DNA of 34,985 nucleotides. Source: Dehalococcoidia bacterium (GTDB taxonomy: Bacteria; Chloroflexota; Dehalococcoidia; Tepidiformales; Tepidiformaceae). A program made the position numbers and the translations under genes. This document shows positions 16,548 to 24,906 of the stretch, piece by piece. The notes beneath the pieces are model-generated. The model saw only the letters and a list, made by a program, of their open reading frames with translations. It was not told the DNA's origin and did not search any database. The stretch lies in assembly GCA_009839725.1 (NCBI GenBank), contig VXPF01000013.1, positions 1-34,985 of the forward strand, written 5' to 3'. Positions within the stretch are counted from its first letter, which is position 1. Each line of letters opens with the position of its first letter.

Positions 16548-16565
16548 TGTACCGTCTCCGGTACA
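16548..16565. promoter_or_regulatory. Operator-like palindrome in the divergent promoter region
   Basis: TGTACCG-TCTC-CGGTACA is a perfect 7-bp inverted repeat. It lies just before the ubiquitin-like gene (reverse strand). A related element sharing GTACCGT lies at 16615-16630. The reverse strand has TTGACA at 16600-16595 as -35 with a weak -10 (TAGCGT, 18-bp spacing), so the palindrome would cover the transcription start. The XRE protein encoded divergently is the natural candidate to bind it (inference). Confidence 0.5.
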
Positions 16566-16614
16566 GCAACACGCTAGCGCACGGCTTCCGCTTGTGTCAA
16601 ACTGGGGTGGTGCG

Positions 16615-16630
16615 GCGTACCGTTTTACGC
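16615..16630. promoter_or_regulatory. Second operator-like element
   Basis: GCGTA-CCGTTT-TACGC, a 5-bp-arm inverted repeat that shares GTACCGT with the palindrome at 16548. It sits immediately upstream of the RBS (AGGGAG 16633-16638) of the XRE regulator gene, fitting autoregulation (inference). Confidence 0.4.
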
Positions 16631-16643
16631 ACAGGGAGCGTGC

Positions 16644-17114
16644 GTGGCTGACGGCAGCCTCGATCTCAGCGAATTGGGTCGGCTCTTCGCGGCGGAGCGG
16701 AGTCGCCGCGGAATGAGCCTTCGCGAGGCCTCCGATGACGTCGGGATTCCATTCAACACCCTTGCCCGAGTTGAGAAGGGCCACGTTCCGGACCTACCGA
16801 AGTTCAAGCGACTCGTCGAGTGGTGCGGAGCCGACATCGGTCAGTTCTTCGAGCCTCACGAGAAGGCCACGGTCACGACCGACGTGATTGCGGAGCATCT
16901 TCACTCGGATCGCAGCCTCTCGCCCGAAGCGGCTGATCGCATTGCGGCCATCGTGAACGAGCTCTACGAAGCGCTGGCTCGCCCCGAGAGGGTATCCGCG
17001 GTGCACCTAAGGGCAGCGACAACGTTCAGGCCCGACGCGGCCCACGCCCTCGGAGAACTAGTCGACGATCTGCACCAAGCGCTCTTGAGAGAGTCGCGAG
17101 ATGGCCCTTCGTAG
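16644..17114 (+). CDS. XRE-family HTH transcriptional regulator
   Basis: 156 residues from GTG 16644, with AGGGAG five bases upstream. Residues about 8-60 are an XRE helix-turn-helix: LGRLFAAERSRRGMSLREAS, then GIPFNTLARVEKGHVPDLPKF and LVEWCGADIGQFF. The remaining ~95 residues are helical and not recognised. It is divergent from the ubiquitin-like operon (103 bp apart counted from the ATG at 16540), with two palindromic elements between. Its 3' end overlaps the metallopeptidase gene by 14 bp. XRE plus ImmA/IrrE pairs are known regulator/anti-regulator modules in ICEs, phages and defence loci, so this pair probably controls the divergent operon. Confidence 0.85.
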   Translation: MADGSLDLSELGRLFAAERSRRGMSLREASDDVGIPFNTLARVEKGHVPDLPKFKRLVEWCGADIGQFFEPHEKATVTTDVIAEHLHSDRSLSPEAADRIAAIVNELYEALARPERVSAVHLRAATTFRPDAAHALGELVDDLHQALLRESRDGPS

Positions 17115-17679
17115 GGGCTTCAAGTCGGAGGCGGAGAGGATTGCAGCGAGCCTGAGAGCGGATCTCGGGGTGGGGCCGGCGCAGCCGGTCACGCCCGACA
17201 ACTTGGCGGAACTCCTGGGTGTCGAGATCCGATCAGGAGATGACCTGATTCCGCGTAGTCGATTTGTCGCTCTCGACGAGCTTCAGCCGGATGCCTTCTC
17301 AGCCTGCACCTTCCGTCCTTCACCCGATCGCGTGGTGATCGTGTTCAACCCCTTATCTGCGCCCTCGCGCCGGACGAGCGACCTCGCGCACGAATTCGCT
17401 CACATCCTGCTCGACCACGACTTGAGCCGAATCGAGACGCTCGGCGACATCACCTTCCTCTCCTGTGATCCGATTCAGGAGGAGGAGGCCGCGTGGTTGT
17501 CCGGGTGTCTCATCCTTCCTCGGCCGCTACTCCTAGCGGAGGTCCGCCGAGGGGCGACGGCGAGCGATATCGCGAAGCGCCACGGTGTCAGCGAAACCAT
17601 GGCGCGGTACCGCCTAAACGTCACCGGGGTGGCGAGGCAACACGCGGCACGCAGGAAGAGAAGGGCCCGGGCAGGGTAG
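17101..17679 (+). CDS. ImmA/IrrE-type zinc metallopeptidase
   Basis: 192 residues. The motif LAHEFAHILLDHD (about residues 97-109) carries the HExxH zinc site, with a downstream EEEAAWLSGCLILPRPLL typical of ImmA/IrrE (COG2856) proteins, where the third ligand is an E. The C-terminus has an HTH-like SDIAKRHGVSETMARYRL and a basic tail. Family members cleave or inactivate an XRE-type repressor after a damage signal (known for ImmA/ImmR and IrrE/DdrO). Here the partner is the overlapping XRE gene. A triggered derepression of the ubiquitin-like/TIR operon is the natural reading (inference). Confidence 0.88.
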   Translation: MALRRGFKSEAERIAASLRADLGVGPAQPVTPDNLAELLGVEIRSGDDLIPRSRFVALDELQPDAFSACTFRPSPDRVVIVFNPLSAPSRRTSDLAHEFAHILLDHDLSRIETLGDITFLSCDPIQEEEAAWLSGCLILPRPLLLAEVRRGATASDIAKRHGVSETMARYRLNVTGVARQHAARRKRRARAG

Positions 17680-17777
17680 GTGGCACGCCCTACGCGCGGG
17701 CTGGCACGTGTGGAGTACAGGCGAGCCGCGAATCTGCAGGTGCTGCGCACCCACCTCATGCGGCTCTCCCGCAGGCG

Positions 17778-17791
17778 GGGCGGCGCCGCCC
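17778..17791. terminator. GC-rich palindrome after the metallopeptidase gene
   Basis: GGGCGGCGCCGCCC is a perfect 14-bp palindrome in the 228-bp gap before the toxin-antitoxin pair. There is no T-run, so termination is only possible. The rest of 17680-17907 stays open in the antitoxin frame but shows no gene-like features. Confidence 0.25.
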
Positions 17792-17907
17792 GCCGCGCCC
17801 ACTGCATCCTCTTGAAGTACCGCGTTGGCTGCCGCAAGGCGGAGGCGAGGCGGCCCCGGCCGCTGTCGAGGCGGTACGATAGGAGCGGCGCGCCGGGAGG
17901 ATCAGCC

Positions 17908-18180
17908 ATGACCACAACTGTGAAGGCCACGTACGCCAACGGCGTGTTCACGCCCCAGGAGCCCGTCGACCTCGAGGAGGGCGCGGAGGTCATGGTCTCG
18001 ATGGACGGCACGCCGCGTGAGTCGTCGGGGAGGGGGGAGGAAGGCGGAGCCTCCCTCCTGGACCTGATCGAGGAGCTGCACACTTCGGCGCTCGTCGGTG
18101 AGCCTGACGACCGGCCCGCTGACCTCGCCGAGCACTACAAGCACTACCTGTATGGGCACCCGAAGGACGACGCTCCGTGA
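17908..18180 (+). CDS. Antitoxin, AF2212-like (DUF104) type
   Basis: 90 residues from ATG 17908; GGGAGG seven bases upstream fixes this start over a longer frame. MTTTVKATYANGVFTPQEPV followed by LEEGAEVMVS is the classic DUF104/AF2212-like antitoxin N-terminus (a small beta-barrel DNA-binding fold). The C-terminal part (SLLDLIEELHTSAL, DLAEHYKHYLYG) is the likely toxin-binding tail. The next gene starts within its stop codon (GTGA), the usual arrangement for a VapBC-type module. Confidence 0.85.
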   Translation: MTTTVKATYANGVFTPQEPVDLEEGAEVMVSMDGTPRESSGRGEEGGASLLDLIEELHTSALVGEPDDRPADLAEHYKHYLYGHPKDDAP

Positions 18181-18596
18181 GCGAGGTCTTCGCCGACACC
18201 GGGTACTGGGCCGCGCTGCAGGACAGTCGGGACAGGCTGCATGAGAGGGCACTCGCTCTGACGCGTGGGCTTGAATCTCGCCGCGTCGTGACTACCCAGA
18301 TGGTGCTGGCCGAGGTTCTCAACATGTTTGGGAGCCGAGGAGAACAGCAGCGGCGCCTGGCCGGCGAGGTTGTTGAGCGAGCGGAGCGCAGTCTCGATGT
18401 CGAGATCGTGCCGCAGACGGACGCGCAGTTCCGCGCAGCCTTGGAGCGCTACACCGAGCGGCCGGACCAGACGTGGAGTCTCACGGATTGCGCCAGCTTC
18501 ATCATCATGGAGGAGCGCGGCATCACCGATGCCCTCGCCCACGACCGCGACTTCGAGCAGGCTGGCTTTACCGCCCTGCTCCGCCCAAGCGATTGA
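18177..18596 (+). CDS. PIN-domain toxin (VapC-like ribonuclease)
   Basis: 139 residues, GTG start in GTGA overlap with the antitoxin stop. The acidic PIN residues are visible: D7 in FADTGYW, E46 in LAEVLNMF, D104 in SLTDCASF and D123/D125 in AHDRDFEQAGF. VapC toxins are Mg-dependent RNases cutting tRNA or rRNA; the target here is unknown. Length is typical and no motif is missing. The module lies between the XRE/peptidase genes and a decayed TIR copy, as expected for an island stabiliser. Confidence 0.88.
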   Translation: MSEVFADTGYWAALQDSRDRLHERALALTRGLESRRVVTTQMVLAEVLNMFGSRGEQQRRLAGEVVERAERSLDVEIVPQTDAQFRAALERYTERPDQTWSLTDCASFIIMEERGITDALAHDRDFEQAGFTALLRPSD

Positions 18597-18612
18597 AGAG
18601 ACTCCACGCGAC

Positions 18613-18875
18613 GCACGATCCGCGCGCGATCCGCGCGTCTATCCACCCCCCGATAGCGGCCTTGCCGCGACGCTTGACCTCCTCCAGGCGTTGGCGCTGA
18701 CCGGCTTGCTTCTGTGGATCGCGCCGATGTTACGCACCTGTGACGTGCGCCAGTTGTCGCAGTCGTAGTGGAAGCTGAAGAAGACTCGTCGACCGGGAGT
18801 CTTGGCTGACATGCCCGCTCACCTCCAGGGGATCCTGAGTTGCCACTGAGCGACCCGCCGCCAGAGAGGCTAGCC
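18613..18875 (-). pseudogene. Decayed second copy of the TIR-like/DUF6527 junction
   Basis: The stretch corresponds to 14517-14784 in the same orientation, with mostly single-base differences. It contains the last ~15 codons of the DUF6527-type gene (18817-18875), the short spacer, and the 5' end of a ThsB-type gene from ATG 18812 (GRRVFFSFHYDCDNWRTSQV). A single-base deletion in CCTCCAGGCG (CCTCCCAGGC in the intact copy) shifts the frame after about 45 codons, and the copy stops near the segment for IDARIAR. The upstream E1 and ubiquitin-like genes are missing. This is evidence of an older second copy of the operon. Confidence 0.8.
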
Positions 18876-19240
18876 GAAACCGGTGCTGGCCCGCGGGCTC
18901 GAATCCCAGCTCGCGCAGAAGGCGGGCGGGCAGCGTTGTGCCGGCGGCGGCTGTACCCGACCGACAGTGGCTTCGATGTCCCTCGACAGCCTGCCATCCA
19001 TCCCCGAGACCCGGAAGGGTCAGTTTAGCGTCCCCATGGGCAGCCCGATTGCTCGCAGGTGTGAGCCGCCACAGTCCACCAGATTCCCTTCGGTACCCAT
19101 GCAATCGAGGTCGAGAGGACTGCGGTGGTGGATGAGCGTCTAAGCCGCGTGGGTGCGCCGCGCCGGGCCCCAGACCCTCGGAGGGAGGGTTGCGAACTGC
19201 CCGCGGCACGTTGCAGGCTTCGATTCTAGAGGGGGCATCT
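18876..19240. other. 365-bp stretch without a supported gene
   Basis: Nothing convincing beyond open frames without family-like sequence. The RBS-like AGAGGGGG at 19228-19235 belongs to the protease gene. A TTG at 19190 could lengthen the protease by 17 codons but its GAGGGAGGG abuts the codon with no spacing. Confidence 0.3.
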
Positions 19241-20704
19241 GTGGAGCCATTTCAGGAGGCTGCCGCGCGTGTGCAAGCCAGTACGGTGAAGGTCTGGCGG
19301 GAGATTGGGGAGGGACTCGGAACGGCCTTCTACATTGGAGAAGGCCAGTTCGTGACGGCGGGTCATGTCGTCGCTGGCGAGACGCATGTGCTCTTGACGA
19401 ACGCCGTACACGACTACTCGGCGGTCGCGCGTGTGGTGGGGTGGCTCTCCGAGGAAGGTGGCGACCTCGCCATCATCGCCGTGACGCATGTACCCCAGCC
19501 CCGAAGCAAGGCTCACTCACCGCTCGCACCCCTGAAGTTGGCGGGAGTGTTAGACGCGGGGCAAGAAGTTGGGGTGGCGGGGTATCCATCAGGCTTCAAC
19601 GAAGCCGATCTTCGGAATCCGGCGGCCGTGACCCGGGGTGTGCTCTCACGCCACCATAGAGAGGGGAACATCACGTACGTTCAAACAGATGCTGCGGTGA
19701 ACCCCGGGAACAGCGGTGGCCCGCTCTTTGACTTGAACGGCCAGGTGGCAGGAGTCGTGACCTGGAAGTTCATCTCGTCAGAGGGGGTGGGATTCGCAGT
19801 TGCTGAACCAAGCCTCAGTCGGCTTCTCGGGAACATTCGCACGATGGCGGCTAAGAATCTGTCGTGCATGGTGTCCCAGTCGGCGGTACAGCCGGCGGGT
19901 GTCGCAGGCATTGTGTGCACCGTTACTGACGATGCTGGATGGCTCGTAGCAGGCATCGCGGTGAGCGCCGACATAGTTCAGGGCGATGGTCGGTTCGCGG
20001 ACATTGGCAAGGTGGCGACCGACGAGCGAGGACAGGCAACTTTGGCCTACTTGGCACCCTCGACGGCGGGTCTCGCCGTCATCGAGATTCGAGCCGGCGC
20101 GCTCCGTGCGTTTGCCGAGGTGGCTATTGCTTCGAACGTATCCATCGTATCGAGTGATGCTCCGGAGTGGGTTGAGATGCTGAGTGAGAGCCGCATCACC
20201 GTCACAGTGACGGACGACGAGGGCGTGCTTGTCGGTGGTGTGCCTATCAGCATTGAGAAAATCGAGGGCGGCGGCTTGGTCGATGCACCGGGCGAGATGA
20301 CCTTCGACGGGCGGGCATCGTTCACCTTCTACGCTCCAAACGACACTGGCAAGGCAGTGTTTCTAGTCCGCGCCGGGGACGCAGCGAAGGGTCAGCAGAT
20401 CCAAGAGACCATAACCGTCCTAATCGGTGACGCGCCGGCTCCAGCACTGCCCTCGCGTCGAGATGAGCCGCCCGCTCGACAAACCTCATGGAGTGAACCG
20501 CTGACGCCCGGCACCTGGAATCTGGTCTGGAATGGTGCGGATGATGCGGCACCTTCCGATGGAGTCACCGCGGGTGTGGTCGCCATCTCCTGGTGGAACG
20601 GTGAGGCATGGGACAGCTACTTCCCTAGTGCTGGAAATGTTCCAGGTCTGAACACGCTCGCCTCGCTCAGCAAGGGTGCTGCGTACTGGGTCGTGGTGGA
20701 GTAG
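19241..20704 (+). CDS. Trypsin-like (S1C/HtrA-type) serine protease with two Ig-like domains
   Basis: 487 residues from GTG 19241. The protease domain (about 1-205) has the triad in context: His in VTAGHVVAG (about 40), Asp in EGGDLAIIAV (about 75) and Ser in NPGNSGGPLF (about 157). It is followed by two invasin/BIG_1-like repeats (about 210-310 and 310-405: IVCTVTDDAGWLVAGI..., ITVTVTDDEGVLVGGVPI). Last comes a C-terminal domain ending SLSKGAAYWVVVE, with a WNLVWNG start, of a kind I recall at the ends of Chloroflexota proteins. No signal peptide or transmembrane segment is seen, so it may act in the cytosol, which is odd for Ig repeats. It lies 308 bp upstream of the Qat operon on the same strand; a functional link is possible but unproven. 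Confidence 0.8.
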   Translation: MEPFQEAAARVQASTVKVWREIGEGLGTAFYIGEGQFVTAGHVVAGETHVLLTNAVHDYSAVARVVGWLSEEGGDLAIIAVTHVPQPRSKAHSPLAPLKLAGVLDAGQEVGVAGYPSGFNEADLRNPAAVTRGVLSRHHREGNITYVQTDAAVNPGNSGGPLFDLNGQVAGVVTWKFISSEGVGFAVAEPSLSRLLGNIRTMAAKNLSCMVSQSAVQPAGVAGIVCTVTDDAGWLVAGIAVSADIVQGDGRFADIGKVATDERGQATLAYLAPSTAGLAVIEIRAGALRAFAEVAIASNVSIVSSDAPEWVEMLSESRITVTVTDDEGVLVGGVPISIEKIEGGGLVDAPGEMTFDGRASFTFYAPNDTGKAVFLVRAGDAAKGQQIQETITVLIGDAPAPALPSRRDEPPARQTSWSEPLTPGTWNLVWNGADDAAPSDGVTAGVVAISWWNGEAWDSYFPSAGNVPGLNTLASLSKGAAYWVVVE

Positions 20705-21012
20705 CTATCGCGCTTCACGCCTATGCGGGGCGCTGCGTACAGCCCGCAGGCGAGGGCGCTACGCCGGGCTGCTCCTTTCGGTGGAGAATTCGCGATTCAG
20801 AGGATTCTTCCCAGACCAGATCGAATCTGTTTCGTCGACCGGATCTTCGGGGCGGGGCCGGCTAGAGCCGGAGCACCACCTCCTCGCCGTTTCCGGCTGA
20901 CCCGGTTCAGTCTGTCGGGAGCACGTGGGCGGCGACGAGGTCGCTGGGTCGCGCAGTCGGCGTGCTAACATCGTTGGGCTCCCCCACCCACAGAAGGTGA
21001 ACCCACGGATCA
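20705..21012. other. 308-bp gap before the Qat operon
   Basis: No gene. CCGGCT-AG-AGCCGG (20858-20871) is a palindrome that could form a short hairpin after the protease gene; no T-run follows. A -10-like TAACAT lies at 20966-20971 without a clear -35, and AGGTGA at 20995-21000 may be the RBS for qatA. Confidence 0.35.
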
Positions 21013-22839
21013 GTGTGGCCAGATAACGAGACCGCAACCGACTTTCTGAACTTCTCGGGCATCGCTGACACAGTCGCTGAGATCGTTGTCCAAGCTGACG
21101 GAAGGCCTATTTCGATTGGCGTATCCGGCGCGTGGGGCGTCGGAAAATCGTCAATGATCAAGCTGATCCGCGCTGCACTGGCGCAGCGAGACGATCCCCA
21201 GAGCCAAGGGTTCGTGTTCGTCGAGTTCAACGCGTGGCTCTATCAAGGCTACGACGATGCACGAGCGGCTCTGCTCGAGGTGATCGCCAGCAGCCTCGTC
21301 GAAGAGGCGGAGAAGCGGAAGAGCGGAGTTGACCGGGCCAAGGAGCTGTTGAGCAAGGTGAACTGGCTTCGGGTCGGTGCTATGGCGGCTAGTTCCGTCG
21401 GTGCGGCATTCGGCGTTCCGCCGGTTGGCCTGGCTGGTGAAGCCATCGAAGTCGGTAGGAAGCTAATCGCAGGGAAGGGCGAGAGTCCAGAGGGCAACGA
21501 CGCATCCGGATCGATAACGCGGTCTCCCGATGAGTCCTCTCCCCCGAAGCAAATCCATGCGATCCGCGAGTCGCTCGAATGCACCCTATCGGAAATGAAC
21601 GTAACCCTGGTCGTGCTAATTGACGACCTCGATCGGTGTTTACCGCCTACTACGATCTCAACACTCGAGGCGATACGGCTGTTCCTCTTTTTGCAGAACA
21701 CTGCATTCGTCGTCGCCGCCGACGATACGATGATCAAGCACGCTGTACGTCGCCACTTAGATGACGTCGGCGAGGCGCTCGCGACGAACTATTTCGACAA
21801 GCTAATCCAGGTCCCTATCCGGGTTCCGCCGTTGGGAACGCAAGAAGTCAGGGCATACATGATGTTGCTGTTCGTGGAGGACAGTAGCCTCTCAGTCGCC
21901 GAGAAGGAGGGAATTCGGGCGAGCGTCTGCGAGCAGCTGTCTCGGACTTGGCGCGGGCATAGGGTTGACCGTGCGTTCATGGAAACGCTACACGACGACC
22001 TGCCGAATGAGCTTCGAGGTCGGCTCGATACTGCCGATCGCCTTGCCCCATTGATGACTACGACTTCACAGATCGGCGGCAACCCACGTCTGATCAAGAG
22101 GTTCTTGAATGCGCTGGCGGTCCGTATGGCCATCTCAAGAGCACACGGTGTGGGGGTGGATGAGGCGGTTCTGGCAAAGATACTACTGTTCGAACGTTGC
22201 GCCGCTGCCCCGGCATACGATGCGTTGACGAAACAGGTCAACGACGACGCGGAGGGCAAGCCGCGCCTCCTGGGCTCTTGGGAAGAGGGCGCCCTTGCAG
22301 GCCGGGAGGTGGAGCTAGGCGAGCCCTGGGACGACCCCTTCATCCGTGAGTGGCTAACAGTGTCTCCCCCGCTTGCGGACACTGATCTTCGGGGCGTCCT
22401 CTACGTCAGTCGGGAACATGCGCCGCTCATTACGGCGGAGGATCGATTGTCGTCGGAGGGAGCGGAACTCCTGAACGCCGTCCTCGAGCACCCTGACATG
22501 GCGGGCGAGTTGCATGAACGACTCACAGCACTGCCAAGGCCTGAGACGACGATCATTATGGACAGGATCCTCGAGCGAGCCTGGCAGTTTCAGGAATGGG
22601 GCACGCCTCCGATTCTGGATGGGGCACTCGCGATCGCGACCGCCGATCCCATCCAGGGTCAGCGACTCGCTGCGTTCCTCGGCGAGCGCCCGGTTGTACA
22701 AATCAGACCGAACATCGTCCCGAAGATTGGTGACCAGCCTTGGGCAGGCCCAGTGCTTGATGCCTGGTATGACTCTTCAGTTGCCAGCCCAGTGAAAGCG
22801 GCTATCACACGAGAGCGAAAGAACCGTGGGCACCTCTAA
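21013..22839 (+). CDS. qatA: QatA: KAP-family P-loop NTPase
   Basis: 608 residues from GTG 21013 (AGGTGA 12 bases upstream). The N-terminus DFLNFSGIADTVAEIV leads to Walker A SGAWGVGKSS (about 38-47). Walker B is VVLIDDLDRC (about 200-209). Between them a hydrophobic stretch (about 115-145, MAASSVGAAFGVPPVGLAG) fits the membrane-helix insertion typical of KAP NTPases. GGNPRLIKRFLNAL near 360 is the sensor-type region. In QatABCD, an anti-phage system, QatA is the ATPase. The gene order ATPase, unknown, QueC-like, TatD-like downstream confirms the assignment. It overlaps qatB by 14 bp. Confidence 0.9.
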   Translation: MWPDNETATDFLNFSGIADTVAEIVVQADGRPISIGVSGAWGVGKSSMIKLIRAALAQRDDPQSQGFVFVEFNAWLYQGYDDARAALLEVIASSLVEEAEKRKSGVDRAKELLSKVNWLRVGAMAASSVGAAFGVPPVGLAGEAIEVGRKLIAGKGESPEGNDASGSITRSPDESSPPKQIHAIRESLECTLSEMNVTLVVLIDDLDRCLPPTTISTLEAIRLFLFLQNTAFVVAADDTMIKHAVRRHLDDVGEALATNYFDKLIQVPIRVPPLGTQEVRAYMMLLFVEDSSLSVAEKEGIRASVCEQLSRTWRGHRVDRAFMETLHDDLPNELRGRLDTADRLAPLMTTTSQIGGNPRLIKRFLNALAVRMAISRAHGVGVDEAVLAKILLFERCAAAPAYDALTKQVNDDAEGKPRLLGSWEEGALAGREVELGEPWDDPFIREWLTVSPPLADTDLRGVLYVSREHAPLITAEDRLSSEGAELLNAVLEHPDMAGELHERLTALPRPETTIIMDRILERAWQFQEWGTPPILDGALAIATADPIQGQRLAAFLGERPVVQIRPNIVPKIGDQPWAGPVLDAWYDSSVASPVKAAITRERKNRGHL

Positions 22840-23632
22840 GTCAGGGTCGGGTCCGGGCTCGGGCGTGCCTCTGGTACCCCCTTGGGTCCCCGATCTTCCC
22901 AGCTCACCGGCCGAGCCCGACCCGCAACCAGGAGATGATGGGCGACTCCGTCCGGCGCCAGCAGGGCGATTCGGCCCGGCACGCCGTAGTCTGGGCAGCT
23001 TCGCGCGACAGGGTGCGACGCCGGACATGCGGAGGGGGCTCGGTCACTACGTTCGACGAGGATACGGGGGATCTCGCACCGCAACCCAGCGGATGGGCGG
23101 CACCGTTCGTGCGGCTGGCGCACTCTACGACGCTCTGTCCTCATCAAGAGCAGCCGACGAAGCCGAACCTGGCAGCGGCTGGGACCTCTCCGATCTCGAT
23201 GGACGGTCGGCTGACGAGATAATGGATGCAGTGGCAGAGGCAGTGCGGCCCACTGATGGGACGCTCGACGCGGAAGCTGGGCGAGAGGCCGTACGAGACG
23301 CCCTCTCTGAACTCCTTGGTCGCTTCCCGGATGCAGACCTCCTTAGCCTGTCGGAAGGCCAGCGCGTCTTCGCTGTCGAACGCTACATTGCGTTCGACGT
23401 CTACAACCTGTTCCGCCTCGACGTCGGGAAGACCATCCACGACAAGGCGTTGAACGCGACGGAAGCGCTTTCGCGACTTAGGGAGGTCAAAGACTATCTC
23501 GTGGAGTCCGTTTCCTCGCGATTCCGAGCACTGAGGGGCGCGCGCGAACAGCTGACGGGACGACGGGTTGCCGAGCTGGCGACCCGTGCTCTGCAAGAGA
23601 CCTTCGAGGTCTTCGAGGCGTATGTAACGTGA
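22826..23632 (+). CDS. qatB: QatB
   Basis: 268 residues from a GTG that overlaps the end of qatA. The first ~60 residues are a Pro/Gly/Ser-rich, probably disordered region (GTSKSGSGPGSGVPLVPPWV). The rest is helical: MRRGLGHYVRRGYGGSRTAT, then SADEIMDAVAEAVRPTDGTL, and a C-terminal helical bundle with FAVERYIAFDVYNLF. QatB proteins have no known enzymatic motif; the glycine-rich start and this VRRGYGG segment fit what I recall of the family, and position between qatA and qatC is diagnostic. Its stop overlaps the qatC start (GTGA). Confidence 0.85.
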   Translation: MGTSKSGSGPGSGVPLVPPWVPDLPSSPAEPDPQPGDDGRLRPAPAGRFGPARRSLGSFARQGATPDMRRGLGHYVRRGYGGSRTATQRMGGTVRAAGALYDALSSSRAADEAEPGSGWDLSDLDGRSADEIMDAVAEAVRPTDGTLDAEAGREAVRDALSELLGRFPDADLLSLSEGQRVFAVERYIAFDVYNLFRLDVGKTIHDKALNATEALSRLREVKDYLVESVSSRFRALRGAREQLTGRRVAELATRALQETFEVFEAYVT

Positions 23633-24906
23633 AAGTAGCATGTGCACCCGCTAGCGCTCTGACGCGTGCCGGGGCGCGTGACTTAGACCTAGTCTTGTAT
23701 GGGCCTGCAACGACACCGAAGCAGATCTCAGCCGGAGGTCAGATCCTCCGCGTGATCCAGAACCAGCACCTGGCACCCGTGCCCCGTGCCTGGGATTTGT
23801 TGTCGATCGCACTCTCAGTGGTCGCGGCAGACTTGAACGTTCGACGGGATCTCAGCCCAGACGGGTGGACTCGCCAAATCGATCTCCGTATCGCGGTAGG
23901 CGAACCTGACTTCTGGACCTCGCAAGTCCCAGCTCTCCGACAGCAGCTGTGCTTTCTGACTACTGACGTGTGGAATCTGACGTTCTTCGACGGGGCTGCC
24001 CCCTCCCCGTCAGGGACGCAGTTGACCTACCCCAAGCAGGACTCCGTTGTTCTGCTCTCGGGTGGACTCGACAGCCTAATCGGTGCGATCGACATCGTCA
24101 GCGCCGACGAAGATAGTCCCTACGCAGTGAGTCAGGTCTCTCAGGGAGACAAGCAGACGCAGCAATTGTTCGCCTCGAGGATTGGGGGCGGCCTCAAGCA
24201 CTTGCAGCTCAACCACAATACAAACTACCTAGGGCCGGCTGAACGGTCGCAGCGTGCGAGGTCGCTAGTGTTCCTCGCCTACGGGGTCCTTGCAGCCACC
24301 GCCTTAGCACATCACTTGGAGGGCGGGGAGGTCCCCCTCTATGTCTGCGAGAACGGGTTCATATCCCTGAATCCCCCGCTGACTGGCTCGCGTCTTGGGA
24401 GCCTCAGTACCCGGACGACCCACCCGGTCTTTCTCCGGCTCTTTCAGGAGCTTCTCGAAGCAGCGGAACTGCGCGTGCGCCTAGAGACCCCATACCAATT
24501 CGCTACGAAGGGGGAAATGCTCCGGAGATGCAAGGATCAAGGACTTCTGCGCGAGACAGCTCCGCTCAGTACAAGCTGTGGTCGCTATGCGCGGCACGGT
24601 TACCGGCACTGTGGGCGCTGCGTCCCATGCCTGATTAGACGAGCAGCATTCCATGGATCCGGGCTAACTGACGTTACTCAGTACGTGTATGCCGACCTTT
24701 GGCGAGATGACGAGTCGCACGCCCGCCACGATGACGTACGCTCCGCGGCGATGGCTGTAGCTGAGGCGGACGCACGGGGGACGGCCGAGTGGGCACGGCG
24801 GGCGGTGAGTCACAGCGCATTGGACGCTCCGGCGACCTACGCGGATGTCCTGGAGCAGGGGATCCGCGAGCTGGGTGAGTTTCTAGGGGTAGCGGGCGTA
24901 GCGTGA
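23629..24906 (+). CDS. qatC: QatC: QueC-like PP-loop ATPase
   Basis: 425 residues, GTG start in GTGA overlap. The PP-loop motif VVLLSGGLDSLIGAI is at about residues 139-153. The C-terminal zinc site SCGRYARHGYRHCGRCVPC (about 315-334) is that of QueC-family enzymes. QueC proper makes the deazapurine preQ0 nitrile; QatC has a longer N-terminal domain (about 135 residues) and is a defence-specific branch. Here it lacks QueD/E/F neighbours, so a queuosine role is unlikely. Its stop overlaps the qatD start by four bases. Confidence 0.9.
   Translation: MKVACAPASALTRAGARDLDLVLYGPATTPKQISAGGQILRVIQNQHLAPVPRAWDLLSIALSVVAADLNVRRDLSPDGWTRQIDLRIAVGEPDFWTSQVPALRQQLCFLTTDVWNLTFFDGAAPSPSGTQLTYPKQDSVVLLSGGLDSLIGAIDIVSADEDSPYAVSQVSQGDKQTQQLFASRIGGGLKHLQLNHNTNYLGPAERSQRARSLVFLAYGVLAATALAHHLEGGEVPLYVCENGFISLNPPLTGSRLGSLSTRTTHPVFLRLFQELLEAAELRVRLETPYQFATKGEMLRRCKDQGLLRETAPLSTSCGRYARHGYRHCGRCVPCLIRRAAFHGSGLTDVTQYVYADLWRDDESHARHDDVRSAAMAVAEADARGTAEWARRAVSHSALDAPATYADVLEQGIRELGEFLGVAGVA

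Noticed and set aside
18895-18907. GGGCTCGAATCCC as a tRNA T-arm
   Set aside because: No acceptor, D or anticodon arms can be built around it.
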